The notes: a model not told the origin generated them from the sequence alone. 64,000 bases of DNA from an uncultured Clostridia bacterium (GCA_934154445.1 CAKPGC010000006.1:20293-84292), one strand, 5' to 3'; shown: positions 9,795-18,630, counted from the stretch's first letter. A program made the numbers and translations.

Positions 9795-10577
9795 ATGATA
9801 GACTTTCATACACACATAATACCAAATATTGATGACGGATCAAGAAGTATAGAAGAAACATTTAACCTAATACAAGAAGCGAAGGAAGCCGGATTCGAAG
9901 GCATAGTATTAACATCACATTACATAGAAAATTATTATGAAACTGATGTACCAGAAAGAGATGTATGGGTAAAAGCAATAAGTGATAATTTAAGAACTAA
10001 AGGAATAGAAACAAATTTATATTTGGGAAACGAAATATATATGTCAGACAACATGATGAATTTGTTAATAGATGGAAAAGCATCAACAATAAATAATAGT
10101 AGCTATGTTTTATTTGAAATGCCATTAAATGCAGAGCCAATGAATTTATATGATGTAATTTATTCTCTACAAGAAAATAAGCTTATACCAGTACTTGCAC
10201 ATCCAGAAAGATATAGTTTTATTCAAAAAGAACCAGAACTTGTATATGACCTAATTGAAAAGGGAGTATTAATGCAAGCAAATTATGGAAGCATTCTAGG
10301 GCAATATGGAGAAAAAGCTCAAATAATTGTAAGAAGATTTTTTGAAAACAATATGATACATTTCTTAGGAAGTGATGTTCATAGACAAAATACCATATAT
10401 AAAAGAATTCCTCATGCTTTAGAGGAAATCAAAGAAATAATTGGAGAGAAAAAACTACAAGAAATTACAACAATAAACCCAAAATTAGCTTTGGAAAATA
10501 AAAAAATAGATATAGAAGACCCAGAGGAATTTTCATTAACATTAAAAGAAAAATTAATAATGTATCTAAAAAGATAA
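9795..10577 (+). CDS. cpsB: CpsB/YwqE-type manganese-dependent tyrosine phosphatase (PHP fold)
   Basis: A 260-residue PHP-domain protein of normal length. Metal ligands are visible: His5 and His7 in DFHTH, Asp-Asp-Gly at 13-15, LTSHY near 52-56, the AHPERY segment near 135-140 and SDVHR near 192-196. It removes phosphate from CpsD tyrosines, which closes the regulatory cycle controlling polysaccharide assembly. It lies 22 bases after cpsD with a GAGGGAG site, so it is in the same operon, and is followed by a terminator hairpin. Confidence 0.9.
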   Translation: MIDFHTHIIPNIDDGSRSIEETFNLIQEAKEAGFEGIVLTSHYIENYYETDVPERDVWVKAISDNLRTKGIETNLYLGNEIYMSDNMMNLLIDGKASTINNSSYVLFEMPLNAEPMNLYDVIYSLQENKLIPVLAHPERYSFIQKEPELVYDLIEKGVLMQANYGSILGQYGEKAQIIVRRFFENNMIHFLGSDVHRQNTIYKRIPHALEEIKEIIGEKKLQEITTINPKLALENKKIDIEDPEEFSLTLKEKLIMYLKR

Positions 10578-10591
10578 TATATATTAAAAAG

Positions 10592-10627
10592 AAAACTGTT
10601 TTTTGGGACGGAGAAAAACAGTTTTTT
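10592..10627 (+). terminator. Rho-independent terminator after cpsB
   Basis: Twelve-base stem (10592-10603 with 10614-10625), ten-base loop and a T run ending at 10627. The loop contains GACGGA, which is complementary to TCCGTC at 10651-10656 in the glmM leader; the significance is unknown. Confidence 0.75.
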
Positions 10628-10692
10628 CTGAATATAGAAAAAATTTCATTTCCGTCACCAAAACACTTTAAAGTCGAAGGGAAGTAAAAGCA

Positions 10693-12057
10693 ATGAGAAA
10701 ATATTTTGGAACAGATGGTATAAGAAGAATAGCTAATACAGAACTCACACCGGAGCTAGTGTATAAAGTAGCAAAAGCAGGAGCCTATGTATTATCAAAA
10801 CACACAAACCATACACCAACTATACTAATAGGAAGGGACACAAGAATATCAGGAACTTTAATAGAAAGTGCGATGGTTGCAGGTTTTCTAAGTTATGGTG
10901 CCAATGTTAAATTACTAGGAGTAATACCAACACCAGCAGTTGCATATCTAACAAGAGCATTACAAGCAGATGCAAGTGTAGTTATATCAGCATCACATAA
11001 CACTTATGAATTTAATGGTATAAAATACTTTAGTAATAAAGGAATGAAAATACCAGATACTTTAGAAGAAGAAATAGAAGAAGTAATGGATTCTGGAAAG
11101 ATAGATGAATTAACAGCAGTAAGCAATAAGATTGGTGTGTCTGAATATAGAGCTGATTTGTTAGACGAATATGTATATTTTTTTAGAAAAAATTTTGATG
11201 ATAATATTGAAAAAATAAACAGAGCTGATTTTATTATAGGATTGGACACTGCAAATGGAGCGACATCAGAGGTAGCAGAAAAAGTGTTCAAGACTTTAGG
11301 AATCAAATATAAAATAATAAATAATCATCCTGATGGGATAAATATAAATGATGGGTGTGGATCGACACACTTAGAATCATTAAAAAAATTTGTAGTAGAA
11401 AATAAACTAAGCTTAGGTGTTGCTTATGATGGAGATGGAGACAGATGTTTAGCTGTTGACGAGAATGGTAATGAAATAGATGGTGATATGATAATGGCAA
11501 TCATATCAAATTATTTAAGAAAAAAAGGAAAACTGGAAAAAAATACAATTGTAGCAACAATAATGAGCAATTTAGGATTACACAAATATGCAAAAGACAA
11601 TGGATTAGAAATTGTGCAAACAAAAGTTGGGGATAGATACGTATTAGAAGAAATGTTAAAAAATGGATATAATCTAGGAGGAGAACAATCAGGACATGTA
11701 ATTTTACTAGACTACAATCCAACAGGTGACGGAATATTGACATCACTAATGCTAATCCAAGCAATTTTAGAAGAGAATACAACAGCATCAAAAATAGCAG
11801 AAATAATAAAACTATATCCACAAGTACTAATAAATGCAAAAGTAAATTCAGATAGAAAATATGATTATGACAAAGATATAGAAATAAAAAATGCAATAGA
11901 AAAATTAGAAAAAGAATTTGCTGGAAATGGAAGAGTTTTAATTAGACCTTCAGGAACAGAACCACTTGTTAGAGTTATGATAGAAGGAGAAAACCAAGAA
12001 TATATAACAGAAAAAGCAAAAGAAATTGCAGATTTAATAGAAGAAAAATTAAAATAA
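10693..12057 (+). CDS. glmM: Phosphoglucosamine mutase
   Basis: A 454-residue alpha-D-phosphohexomutase. The catalytic serine loop is ISASHNTYEFNG, with Ser101 expected to be phosphorylated (many homologues have Pro where this protein has Thr104). The metal loop DGDGD is at 246-250, and the phosphate-binding C-terminal loop RPSGTEPLVRVM is present. It converts glucosamine-6-phosphate to glucosamine-1-phosphate for UDP-GlcNAc and so feeds peptidoglycan and surface polymer synthesis in the cytoplasm. The N-terminal start RKYFGTDGIRR is typical of the family. Confidence 0.96.
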   Translation: MRKYFGTDGIRRIANTELTPELVYKVAKAGAYVLSKHTNHTPTILIGRDTRISGTLIESAMVAGFLSYGANVKLLGVIPTPAVAYLTRALQADASVVISASHNTYEFNGIKYFSNKGMKIPDTLEEEIEEVMDSGKIDELTAVSNKIGVSEYRADLLDEYVYFFRKNFDDNIEKINRADFIIGLDTANGATSEVAEKVFKTLGIKYKIINNHPDGININDGCGSTHLESLKKFVVENKLSLGVAYDGDGDRCLAVDENGNEIDGDMIMAIISNYLRKKGKLEKNTIVATIMSNLGLHKYAKDNGLEIVQTKVGDRYVLEEMLKNGYNLGGEQSGHVILLDYNPTGDGILTSLMLIQAILEENTTASKIAEIIKLYPQVLINAKVNSDRKYDYDKDIEIKNAIEKLEKEFAGNGRVLIRPSGTEPLVRVMIEGENQEYITEKAKEIADLIEEKLK

Positions 12058-12135
12058 AAATAAAAAAATATTGCAATAAAAAGAAAAAAATGATAATATA
12101 TTTTTGAAAACAAAAGAAAAAGGAGAGAAAGTAAA

Positions 12136-12477
12136 ATGTTTTTATTTGATTTAACAAACTTATTAACATTATTTTTAATATTAGTAGCAACGGTATTAAT
12201 CATATACCTATCACAAGAAATTAAAAAAAGCATGGTAGCTGTAATACCATTATTTGCATTTTTAATAGACTTAATTATACACACAATACAGATGCTAACA
12301 CTAAAACCAGAATTCTCATATCTATATTCTAAATTGAGTATAAATATGGCAATCGATTTTGCATTTTTACTTCTAACATTTTTAGCTTACTTATGGGCAG
12401 ACGATGTGGAAGCTAAAGCACAAAACAAAAAAACTATAAACAGCAAAGGAATAGATTGGCTATTTAAAGATATATAA
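12136..12477 (+). CDS. Small membrane protein of unknown function
   Basis: I do not recognise this 113-residue protein. It has about three hydrophobic helices (residues 5-25, 34-52 and 72-92) and a polar, lysine-containing C-terminal tail that probably lies in the cytoplasm. An AAAAGGAGAG ribosome binding site stands 8-9 bases before the ATG. It follows glmM by 78 bases and may be in its transcription unit. A strong bidirectional terminator starts at its stop codon. Confidence 0.7.
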   Translation: MFLFDLTNLLTLFLILVATVLIIYLSQEIKKSMVAVIPLFAFLIDLIIHTIQMLTLKPEFSYLYSKLSINMAIDFAFLLLTFLAYLWADDVEAKAQNKKTINSKGIDWLFKDI

Positions 12478-12515
12478 AGTTGTCAAAAAGGGATGCTCCT
12501 TTTTGACAACTTTTT
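12476..12515. terminator. Bidirectional terminator between convergent genes
   Basis: Sixteen-base perfect stem (12476-12491 with 12498-12513), six-base loop, A-rich upstream and T-rich downstream. It serves both the membrane-protein gene on the plus strand and the sortase gene on the minus strand. Confidence 0.85.
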
Positions 12516-13143
12516 AAGTTCTACATATAGCTTTTACTATAATTCTATTATTATTAAAATTATTACAAGTAACAAGAGTTAGAATTTTCGAATTCCCATT
12601 AAAAATATAAATGGGTGAAAGATCATCAGGTTTAACTTCATAAATATCACATACATAATAAGAAAATTTTTTATTATAACTATCATAAACAATTATTTCA
12701 TCATTTTCATTCAAAGCTGAAATTCTACTAAAAAATTTATTATTATCATAATTATGACCTGCAATACATAAATTTCCAATTTCTCCAGGAAAACAACCGT
12801 AAAATCTACAAGGAGAAATTTTTAAAAGTTCATCATTATAATTTGAAAATATTGGATAATTAACATTTATTTGTGGTATTTCTATGATTCCTATAACATA
12901 AAAATTTTCAATAATTTTAGTTGAATTATAATTTTCATTTAAAGATAAATTTGAATATAATTTTGTTATATTATAATTATCCAAAATCTGTTCAGAATAC
13001 TTTTCATTATGAGACAATTTTATTCTATTATAAAGTACTAGTGTACTAATGCAAATTATAAGTATAATAGAAAGATAAAACTGGAATTTTAAAATCCTTT
13101 TAAATTTATTATTATTTGAATTTGTTTGCAGAATTTGATTCAT
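12514..13143 (-). CDS. Sortase-family cysteine transpeptidase
   Basis: A 209-residue protein with one N-terminal membrane helix (about residues 20-38) and an extracellular sortase domain. The catalytic residues are visible: His130 in AGHNYDN, Cys193 in TLVTC and Arg200 in NNNRIIV. The preceding IPQINVNYPIF strand is also typical. It attaches secreted proteins with a C-terminal sorting motif to the cell wall, or assembles pili. No sorting-signal substrate lies next to it in this window, so it is probably a housekeeping-type enzyme; class cannot be fixed by eye (class B or D-like). An AAGGAG site precedes the ATG. Confidence 0.88.
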   Translation of the reverse strand: MNQILQTNSNNNKFKRILKFQFYLSIILIICISTLVLYNRIKLSHNEKYSEQILDNYNITKLYSNLSLNENYNSTKIIENFYVIGIIEIPQINVNYPIFSNYNDELLKISPCRFYGCFPGEIGNLCIAGHNYDNNKFFSRISALNENDEIIVYDSYNKKFSYYVCDIYEVKPDDLSPIYIFNGNSKILTLVTCNNFNNNRIIVKAICRT

Positions 13144-13200
13144 AATTTTACTCCTTAATATATTATTAACATTAAATTTAATAAATATATACGAAAAGTC

Positions 13201-13228
13201 TTGAAATAAAAAAAATATATGATATAAT
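13201..13228 (+). promoter_or_regulatory. Sigma-A promoter of the ileS T-box operon
   Basis: TTGAAA (13201-13206), 16-base spacer and a perfect TATAAT (13223-13228). Expected transcription start is near 13235, just before the T-box leader. Confidence 0.75.
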
Positions 13229-13234
13229 TATATA

Positions 13235-13520
13235 CAAATTAAATAATAAAGACAAAAGTGAGGACAACATAAATTATATAATATCTTTAAGAGAGCCAAA
13301 GAAAGCTGAGAATTTGGTAAGTAAAAATAATTTATTATCACCTGACTAGTTTTTAAACCGAAAACTTTTATCAAGAAGAAAAGTAAGTTTAAACGTAAAT
13401 CTGCGTTAAAGATATAAATAAGAGAGTAATTAAGTAAAATATAAATAAATTACTAAATTAGGTGGTACCGCGGAAAGAATCCATTTCGTCCTAAATAAAG
13501 GAAGGAATGGATTTTTTATA
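13235..13520 (+). promoter_or_regulatory. T-box riboswitch (isoleucine) controlling DUF1653-ileS
   Basis: The leader carries the T-box landmarks in order: an AGAGAGCC and GCTGAGA region in stem I, the conserved GGTGGTACCGCGG T-box at 13461-13473, and a terminator hairpin. The likely specifier codon is ATC at 13337-13339, followed by a purine, which matches isoleucine and the ileS gene downstream. Uncharged tRNA-Ile should pair with the specifier and the T-box, stabilise the antiterminator and allow transcription. The specifier was assigned by eye, not by folding. Confidence 0.9.
13478..13517 (+). terminator. T-box-regulated terminator hairpin
   Basis: AATCCATT (13478-13485) pairs with AATGGATT (13506-13513), with further pairing of the inner arms, then a T run. 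The 5' arm overlaps the sequence next to the T-box, as expected for a terminator that competes with the antiterminator. Confidence 0.85.
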
Positions 13521-13580
13521 TTTTTAATTAAAATAAAATATTTAATCATTTAAATACAAAAAAGAAAAGAGATGAATATT

Positions 13581-13838
13581 ATGCAAGAATTAAAAATTAA
13601 TGGAATTTATAAACATTTTAAAGGCGATTATTATTTAGTAGAAGGAATAGTAAAAAACTCAGAAACACAAGAAGAAATGGTACTATATAGAAGGTTATAT
13701 GAAGATGGAAGTTTATGGGTAAGACCAAAAGAAATGTTTCTATCAGAAGTAGACCACGAAAAGTATCCAAATGTAAAGCAAAAATACAGATTTGAATTAC
13801 AAAATATTGAAAGTGTTGCAAAAAAATTTAGAAAATAA
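13581..13838 (+). CDS. DUF1653 domain protein
   Basis: An 85-residue protein matching the small DUF1653 family: GIYKHFKGDYYLV at the start, a YRRLYEDGSLWVRPKEMF core and a C-terminal RFELQ. The ATG at 13581 is preferred; the alternative ATG at 13572 immediately follows the purine-rich AAGAG with no spacing. The function of the family is not established. It lies between the isoleucine T-box and ileS, with 15 bases to ileS and an AAAGGAGGAA site before the latter, so it is co-induced when isoleucyl-tRNA runs low. Confidence 0.85.
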   Translation: MQELKINGIYKHFKGDYYLVEGIVKNSETQEEMVLYRRLYEDGSLWVRPKEMFLSEVDHEKYPNVKQKYRFELQNIESVAKKFRK

Positions 13839-13853
13839 AAAGGAGGAATTTTT

Positions 13854-16800
13854 ATGTACAAAAAAGTAGAATTAAAAGACGGATTTGTAGGAATGGAAAG
13901 AGAAGTTGCAGAGAATTGGAAGAAAAAAAATATTATTAAGAAGAATTTTGATATGAATAAAGGTAAAAGATATTTTACCTTTTATGATGGACCACCAACA
14001 GCAAATGGAAAACCACATGTTGGACACATCGAAACAAGAGTTATGAAAGATATAATTCCAAGATATAAAGTAATGAAAGGATATCAAGTTATTAGAAAGG
14101 CTGGATGGGATACACATGGACTACCAGTTGAACTTGAAATTGAGAAAAAACTTGGTATTTCTGGAAAACAACAAATTGAGGAATATGGTGTAGAAAAATT
14201 TGTTAAAGAATGTAAAGAAAGTGTTTTCACGTATGTTCAGATGTGGGAAGAAATGACAAACAAAGTTGGATATTGGGTTGATATGGAACATCCGTATGTA
14301 ACATACCACAATGACTACATTGAATCTGTATGGTGGGCTTTAAGTGAATTATGGAAAAAAGGACTTTTATATGAAGGACATAAAGTAATGCCATATTGTC
14401 CAAGATGTGGAACAGCATTATCTTCACATGAAGTAGCACAAGGTTATAAAGACGTTAAAGATTTAACTTGCATTGCCAAATTTAAAGTTTTAGATAAAGA
14501 AAATACATATATCTTAGCTTGGACAACAACTCCATGGACATTACCTTCAAACTTAGCATTATGTGTAAATAAATCATATACATATTCAGAAGTAAAAGCA
14601 AATATAGGAACAGATGATGAACCAAAATATGAAAATTATATATTAGCAAAGGATTTAATTGAAACAGTTTTAAAAGAAACACCTTATGAAATAGTAAAAG
14701 AATTTAAAGGAGAAGAACTATTAGGAACAAAATATGAACAATTAATGCCTTATGCTAAAGTTGATGGAAAAGCATTTGAAGTAATCCATGGTGATTATGT
14801 AACACTAACAGATGGTACTGGAATTGTACATATTGCACCAGCTTATGGTGAAGATGACAGTTTAGTTGCTAAACAAAATGGAATTGCATTTGTGAATTTA
14901 GTAGACAAAACAGGAAAATTTGTACCAGAAGTAGAACCATGGGCAGGTAGATTTGTTAGAGACTGTAACGAAGAGATTTGTAAATGGTTAGCAGATGAAA
15001 ATAAATTATTCAGCAAAGAAAAACATTTACACTCATATCCACATTGTTGGAGATGTGATACACCACTTCTTTATTATCCAAAAGAAAGTTGGTTTGTAGC
15101 TATGAGTAAGTTAAGAGACGAACTAGTAGCAAATAACAACAAAGTAAATTGGTATCCTGATACAATTAGAACAGGAAGATTTGGAAAATTCCTAGAAAAT
15201 GTAATTGACTGGGGAATTTCAAGAGATAGATATTGGGGAACACCTCTTCCAATTTGGACTTGTGAGGATGAAAATTGTGGTCATCAAGAATGTATAGGAA
15301 GTATTGCAGAATTAAAAGAAAAAGCAATAGACTGTCCAGAAGATATAGAATTACACAAGCCATATATTGATAATGTACATTTAAAATGCCCTAAATGTGG
15401 CAAAAAGATGACAAGAGCAAAAGAAGTAATAGATTGCTGGTTTGATTCAGGATCAATGCCTTTTGCACAATTGCATTACCCATTTGAGAATAAAGAGTTA
15501 TTCGAAGAAAACTTCCCAGCACAATTTATTTCAGAAGCAATTGATCAAACAAGAGGATGGTTCTATACTTTAACAGCTTTAGGAACAGCTCTATTTGGAA
15601 GAACACCATTCGAAAACTGTATAGTTTTAGGACACGTTTTAGATTCAAAAGGTCAAAAAATGTCTAAATCAAAAGGAAATGGTGTAGACCCAATGTTGCT
15701 ATTAAATGAAGTTGGAGCAGATGCAACAAGATGGCATTTCTATACATGTAGTGCACCATGGTTACCAACAAGATTAGGATTGGAAAATGTACAAGAAACA
15801 CAAAGAGGATTTTTAAGCACATTATGGAATATATACTCATTCTATGTTCTATATGCAGAAATAGACAAATTCAACCCATTAAATTATACAGATTTTAAAG
15901 TTACAAATGTAATGGATAAATGGATAATATCTAAGTTAAATACTTTAATAAAAGAAGTAGATGAAAAACTAGATAAATATGATATAACATCAGCAGCACT
16001 TCAAATAGAAGCTTTCACAGATGAACTATCAAATTGGTATGTACGTAGAAATAGAGAAAGATTTTGGAGCCAAGAATTAACAGATGATAAGATAGGAGCT
16101 TATGTAACACTACACGAAGTATTGGTAAAACTTGCAAAAATATCAGCACCATTTATACCTTTTATGGCAGATGAAATTTATCAAAACTTAGTAGTAGGAC
16201 TAGATAACACAGCACCAGAAAGTGTTCATTTATGTACATGGCCAGAATATAATGCTTCAGCCGTTGACAAAAAATTAGAACAAGAAATGGATTTAGCATA
16301 CACAATAGTAAAACTAGGAAGAAGCGCAAGAAACTCTGTAAATATCAAAAACAGACAACCATTATCAGAAATGTTAATATCAATAGATACTTTACCTGAA
16401 TATTATGAAGATATAGTAAAAGAAGAGTTGAATGTTAAAAAGGTAGAACTAGGAGCAGAAATGTCTGACTACGTAAACTTTGAAATCAAGCCAAATTTAC
16501 CAGTTTTAGGAAAAGAATATGGAAAATTGATTCCTAGAATAAAAGAAGAAATAGCTAAGAAAAATCAAATGGATTTGGCAAATACTGTAAAAAATGGCGG
16601 AGTAGAATACATTGAAATAGATGACATACAAATAGGATTAAATTCAGAAAATTTACTTATAACAATGAACGGAAAAGAAGGATTTGCATTTGCAGGTGAG
16701 GGTGAAATAGGTGTTGTATTAGATACACATATTACACAAGAACTAAAAGAAGAAGGATATGTAAGAGAAATATTATCAAAAGTTCAAAATATGAGAAAAG

Positions 16801-17003
16801 ACAAAGGATTTGAAGTACTAGATAAAATTAATCTTTATGTATCTGGAAATAAAATACTAGAAAATGTAATTAAACAAAATGAAGACATAATTAAACATGA
16901 CACATTAGCTTTAGACATTATTTATGATGTAGAAAGAACGGAATATACAGAAACAAATATTAATGGAGAAAATTTAAAACTAGATGTTGAAGTCATAAAA
17001 TAA
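13854..17003 (+). CDS. ileS: Isoleucyl-tRNA synthetase, eukaryote-like (type 2)
   Basis: A 1049-residue class I synthetase. The HIGH-type motif is HVGH at residues 55-58 and the KMSKS motif lies near 602-606. GWDTHGLPVELEIEK, with Thr where standard bacterial enzymes have Cys, marks the type 2 group, which is known for low sensitivity to mupirocin. The editing domain lies between about 190 and 400, followed by a zinc-type CEDENCGHQEC region and later CPKCGKK, and an anticodon-binding domain after about 690. It charges tRNA-Ile in the cytoplasm. Expression is controlled by the upstream isoleucine T-box, and a terminator hairpin follows. Confidence 0.96.
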   Translation: MYKKVELKDGFVGMEREVAENWKKKNIIKKNFDMNKGKRYFTFYDGPPTANGKPHVGHIETRVMKDIIPRYKVMKGYQVIRKAGWDTHGLPVELEIEKKLGISGKQQIEEYGVEKFVKECKESVFTYVQMWEEMTNKVGYWVDMEHPYVTYHNDYIESVWWALSELWKKGLLYEGHKVMPYCPRCGTALSSHEVAQGYKDVKDLTCIAKFKVLDKENTYILAWTTTPWTLPSNLALCVNKSYTYSEVKANIGTDDEPKYENYILAKDLIETVLKETPYEIVKEFKGEELLGTKYEQLMPYAKVDGKAFEVIHGDYVTLTDGTGIVHIAPAYGEDDSLVAKQNGIAFVNLVDKTGKFVPEVEPWAGRFVRDCNEEICKWLADENKLFSKEKHLHSYPHCWRCDTPLLYYPKESWFVAMSKLRDELVANNNKVNWYPDTIRTGRFGKFLENVIDWGISRDRYWGTPLPIWTCEDENCGHQECIGSIAELKEKAIDCPEDIELHKPYIDNVHLKCPKCGKKMTRAKEVIDCWFDSGSMPFAQLHYPFENKELFEENFPAQFISEAIDQTRGWFYTLTALGTALFGRTPFENCIVLGHVLDSKGQKMSKSKGNGVDPMLLLNEVGADATRWHFYTCSAPWLPTRLGLENVQETQRGFLSTLWNIYSFYVLYAEIDKFNPLNYTDFKVTNVMDKWIISKLNTLIKEVDEKLDKYDITSAALQIEAFTDELSNWYVRRNRERFWSQELTDDKIGAYVTLHEVLVKLAKISAPFIPFMADEIYQNLVVGLDNTAPESVHLCTWPEYNASAVDKKLEQEMDLAYTIVKLGRSARNSVNIKNRQPLSEMLISIDTLPEYYEDIVKEELNVKKVELGAEMSDYVNFEIKPNLPVLGKEYGKLIPRIKEEIAKKNQMDLANTVKNGGVEYIEIDDIQIGLNSENLLITMNGKEGFAFAGEGEIGVVLDTHITQELKEEGYVREILSKVQNMRKDKGFEVLDKINLYVSGNKILENVIKQNEDIIKHDTLALDIIYDVERTEYTETNINGENLKLDVEVIK

Positions 17004-17011
17004 AAAAAGGT

Positions 17012-17043
17012 GGGATTTTAAGATAATACTTAAAATCCCTTTT
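17012..17043 (+). terminator. Rho-independent terminator after ileS
   Basis: Perfect 11-base stem GGGATTTTAAG (17012-17022) with its complement at 17029-17039, six-base loop, then TTTT. Confidence 0.88.
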
Positions 17044-17131
17044 CTATTAAAGTTTCTTTAAAATTTCTGGTTGCAATAATTACTTAAATATGCTAAAATC
17101 ATATTTGTGATAAAGTTTTTTTGGAGGATAT

Positions 17132-17683
17132 ATGGAAGAAGAAGTTGTAGAAAAGAAAAGATTAAATGAAAATCAAAAAACTGTATTATACTTTTTCATC
17201 TATTCATTTTTGGGATGGATATTAGAAACAATATTTTGCTTAGTAACATTAGGTGTATTTACCAAAAGAGGTTTTTTATATGGACCAGTATGCCCAATGT
17301 ATGGATTTGCAGCAGTTGGAATGATTCAATTATTAAAAAATGTAAAGACCAATACACTTGGAAAATTTGGAATTTGTATGATTGTTTTTACAGTATTTGA
17401 ATATATTGTAGCAGTTTTATTAGAAAGCTTATTTGGATTAAGATGGTGGGATTATTCAAATGAGGTACTAAATTTTCAAGGAAGAGTAAGTTTACCATAT
17501 TCAATTGCATGGGGAATTGTAGGCGTAATATTTGTAGATAAAATACATCCTACTGTAAAAAGAAAAACTCAAAAAATTGAAGAGCAAATTCCAAATAAAA
17601 TATTAGTTGCCTTTATGTATACATCAATTGCTATAATATTAATTGATTTTATTGCATCAATAATAAAATATGCTAATTTGTAG
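17132..17683 (+). CDS. CmpB-like putative ABC-transporter type IV membrane protein
   Basis: A 183-residue protein with about five hydrophobic helices. The motifs GFLYGPVCPMYGFAA (residues 49-63) and WWDYSNEVLNFQGRVSL (about 104-120) are those of the CmpB/ABC-transporter type IV family of Firmicutes. Despite the family name, the transport function is not well established, and no ATPase gene is adjacent. A GGAGG site precedes the ATG by about 5 bases. It stands alone between ileS and tRNA-Thr. Confidence 0.8.
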   Translation: MEEEVVEKKRLNENQKTVLYFFIYSFLGWILETIFCLVTLGVFTKRGFLYGPVCPMYGFAAVGMIQLLKNVKTNTLGKFGICMIVFTVFEYIVAVLLESLFGLRWWDYSNEVLNFQGRVSLPYSIAWGIVGVIFVDKIHPTVKRKTQKIEEQIPNKILVAFMYTSIAIILIDFIASIIKYANL

Positions 17684-17701
17684 TAAAAGCAAGAGGAATA
17701 T

Positions 17702-17777
17702 GCCAATATAGCTCAGTTGGTAGAGCAACGGATTCGTAACCCGTAGGTCAGCAGTTCGATTCTGCTTATTGGCTCCA
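17702..17777 (+). tRNA. tRNA-Thr (anticodon CGT)
   Basis: A 76-base cloverleaf with encoded CCA. Acceptor GCCAATA (17702-17708) pairs with TATTGGC (17767-17773); the D-arm is GCTCAGTTGGTAGAGC; the anticodon loop is TTCGTAA with CGT at 17735-17737, reading ACG; the T-loop is TTCGATT. The base pair closing the anticodon stem next to the loop is an A-C mismatch (17732/17740). The 3' end serves as the left repeat of the adjacent islet. Confidence 0.93.
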
Positions 17778-17780
17778 AAA
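17767..17780 (+). repeat. Left direct repeat (att-like) at tRNA-Thr 3' end
   Basis: TATTGGCTCCAAAA, comprising the last 11 bases of the tRNA and three flanking A. The same 14 bases recur at 19970-19983. Confidence 0.7.
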
Positions 17781-17859
17781 TGCATTTTCGTCGAACTACT
17801 TAAAAATATTGATAGCATTTGTAAATTCTAAAAATATAAATATGTGTTTATAAAGCTAT

Positions 17860-17891
17860 AACGAGCTGATTGAGTGTTCAATCAGCTCGTT
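17860..17891. terminator. Strong hairpin, probable terminator of the islet minus-strand gene
   Basis: Perfect 14-base inverted repeat (17860-17873 with 17878-17891) with a four-base loop, 17 bases beyond the stop codon of the minus-strand gene. No proper T run follows on either strand, so termination function is inferred from position and stem strength. Confidence 0.5.
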
Positions 17892-17908
17892 AATACTTTG
17901 CAATTGTA

Positions 17909-18460
17909 TCAGAACGGTCTTAAGAGGTCCAAAAGCTTAAACAGCATGAAATCTCTTCCTTTATTCCAAAATTCAATGCAAAAATCCTGTACGTCTTCGC
18001 CATAAAATTTCAGTTCAGGATACAAGAATTCTTTCGGCATTCCCTCCATCTTGATAAAATACAACCTCGGGTCAGCCAGGTAATACCATCTGAACCATTT
18101 AGCAAATGAGAGCAATTTCTTATCGCAGAAATCATGATCTTTCACATGAACAGATACTTCCCAACACATTTCATCATCCCAGTTATTATATGAGAAAAAG
18201 ACGATAGTAAAGAAGTTATTATCTATTACATACTTAGGTTTTCTCGTACTATGGTCTTTTAAAACCATAGGAAATGGTATAGATGTTTTGAACTGTGTGC
18301 GCTGGTTGTAGAACATCGGATAAATGACGTTTTGCAGGAAATCCTGCTCCTGATAAGAAACATACTGATGATGTTCTTCGGAGTTTTTGAACTGCTGTGT
18401 TGCAACCCAATCATAGTATTCCATGATGCTCAGTGGACTTTCTTTCTTCTTCCGAGACAT
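17909..18460 (-). CDS. Islet protein of unknown function (183 aa)
   Basis: I do not recognise this protein. It is soluble, without signal peptide or membrane helix, rich in aromatic residues (many Phe, Tyr and Trp) and starts with a basic MSRKKK segment. No catalytic motif stands out; a WEVSVHVKDHDFCDKK stretch lies in the middle. Codon three is CGG, a codon avoided in native genes of this window, and the G+C is higher than that of neighbours, so transfer is likely. It has a textbook promoter (TTGACA, 17, TAAAAT on the minus strand), a leader of about 78 nt with a hairpin and a strong AAGGAGGT site. Confidence 0.75.
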   Translation of the reverse strand: MSRKKKESPLSIMEYYDWVATQQFKNSEEHHQYVSYQEQDFLQNVIYPMFYNQRTQFKTSIPFPMVLKDHSTRKPKYVIDNNFFTIVFFSYNNWDDEMCWEVSVHVKDHDFCDKKLLSFAKWFRWYYLADPRLYFIKMEGMPKEFLYPELKFYGEDVQDFCIEFWNKGRDFMLFKLLDLLRPF

Positions 18461-18483
18461 ACTTGCTTACCTCCTTGAATTTT

Positions 18484-18506
18484 CTTGGAGGTCAGAAACC
18501 TCCAAG
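18484..18506 (-). promoter_or_regulatory. Leader hairpin with SD-like and anti-SD arms
   Basis: On the minus-strand transcript the arms CTTGGAGGT and ACCTCCAAG (9 bp, five-base loop) lie directly before the AAGGAGGT ribosome binding site (18472-18479). The ACCTCC arm could instead pair with the GGAGGT of the true site, giving two exclusive structures. The gene at 63326 has a similar hairpin. Confidence 0.55.
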
Positions 18507-18545
18507 TTGTGTGGCTTATTGGTTTCTAAACAATGCTACATTTAT

Positions 18546-18574
18546 ATTTTATTATAATTTACATAAAATGTCAA
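18546..18574 (-). promoter_or_regulatory. Sigma-A promoter of the islet minus-strand gene
   Basis: On the minus strand: TTGACA (18574-18569), 17-base spacer, TAAAAT (18551-18546). It lies in the 326-base divergent intergenic region of the islet. Confidence 0.7.
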
Positions 18575-18630
18575 TTTTTTTCTGAAATTACTTTCTTTTT
18601 TATTCATTTGGCAAAAATAAAGCATTATTA

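Noticed and set aside
13854..17003. Altered HIGH motif as a high-level mupirocin resistance marker in ileS
   Set aside because: The motif is an ordinary HVGH; only the general type 2 assignment is supported.
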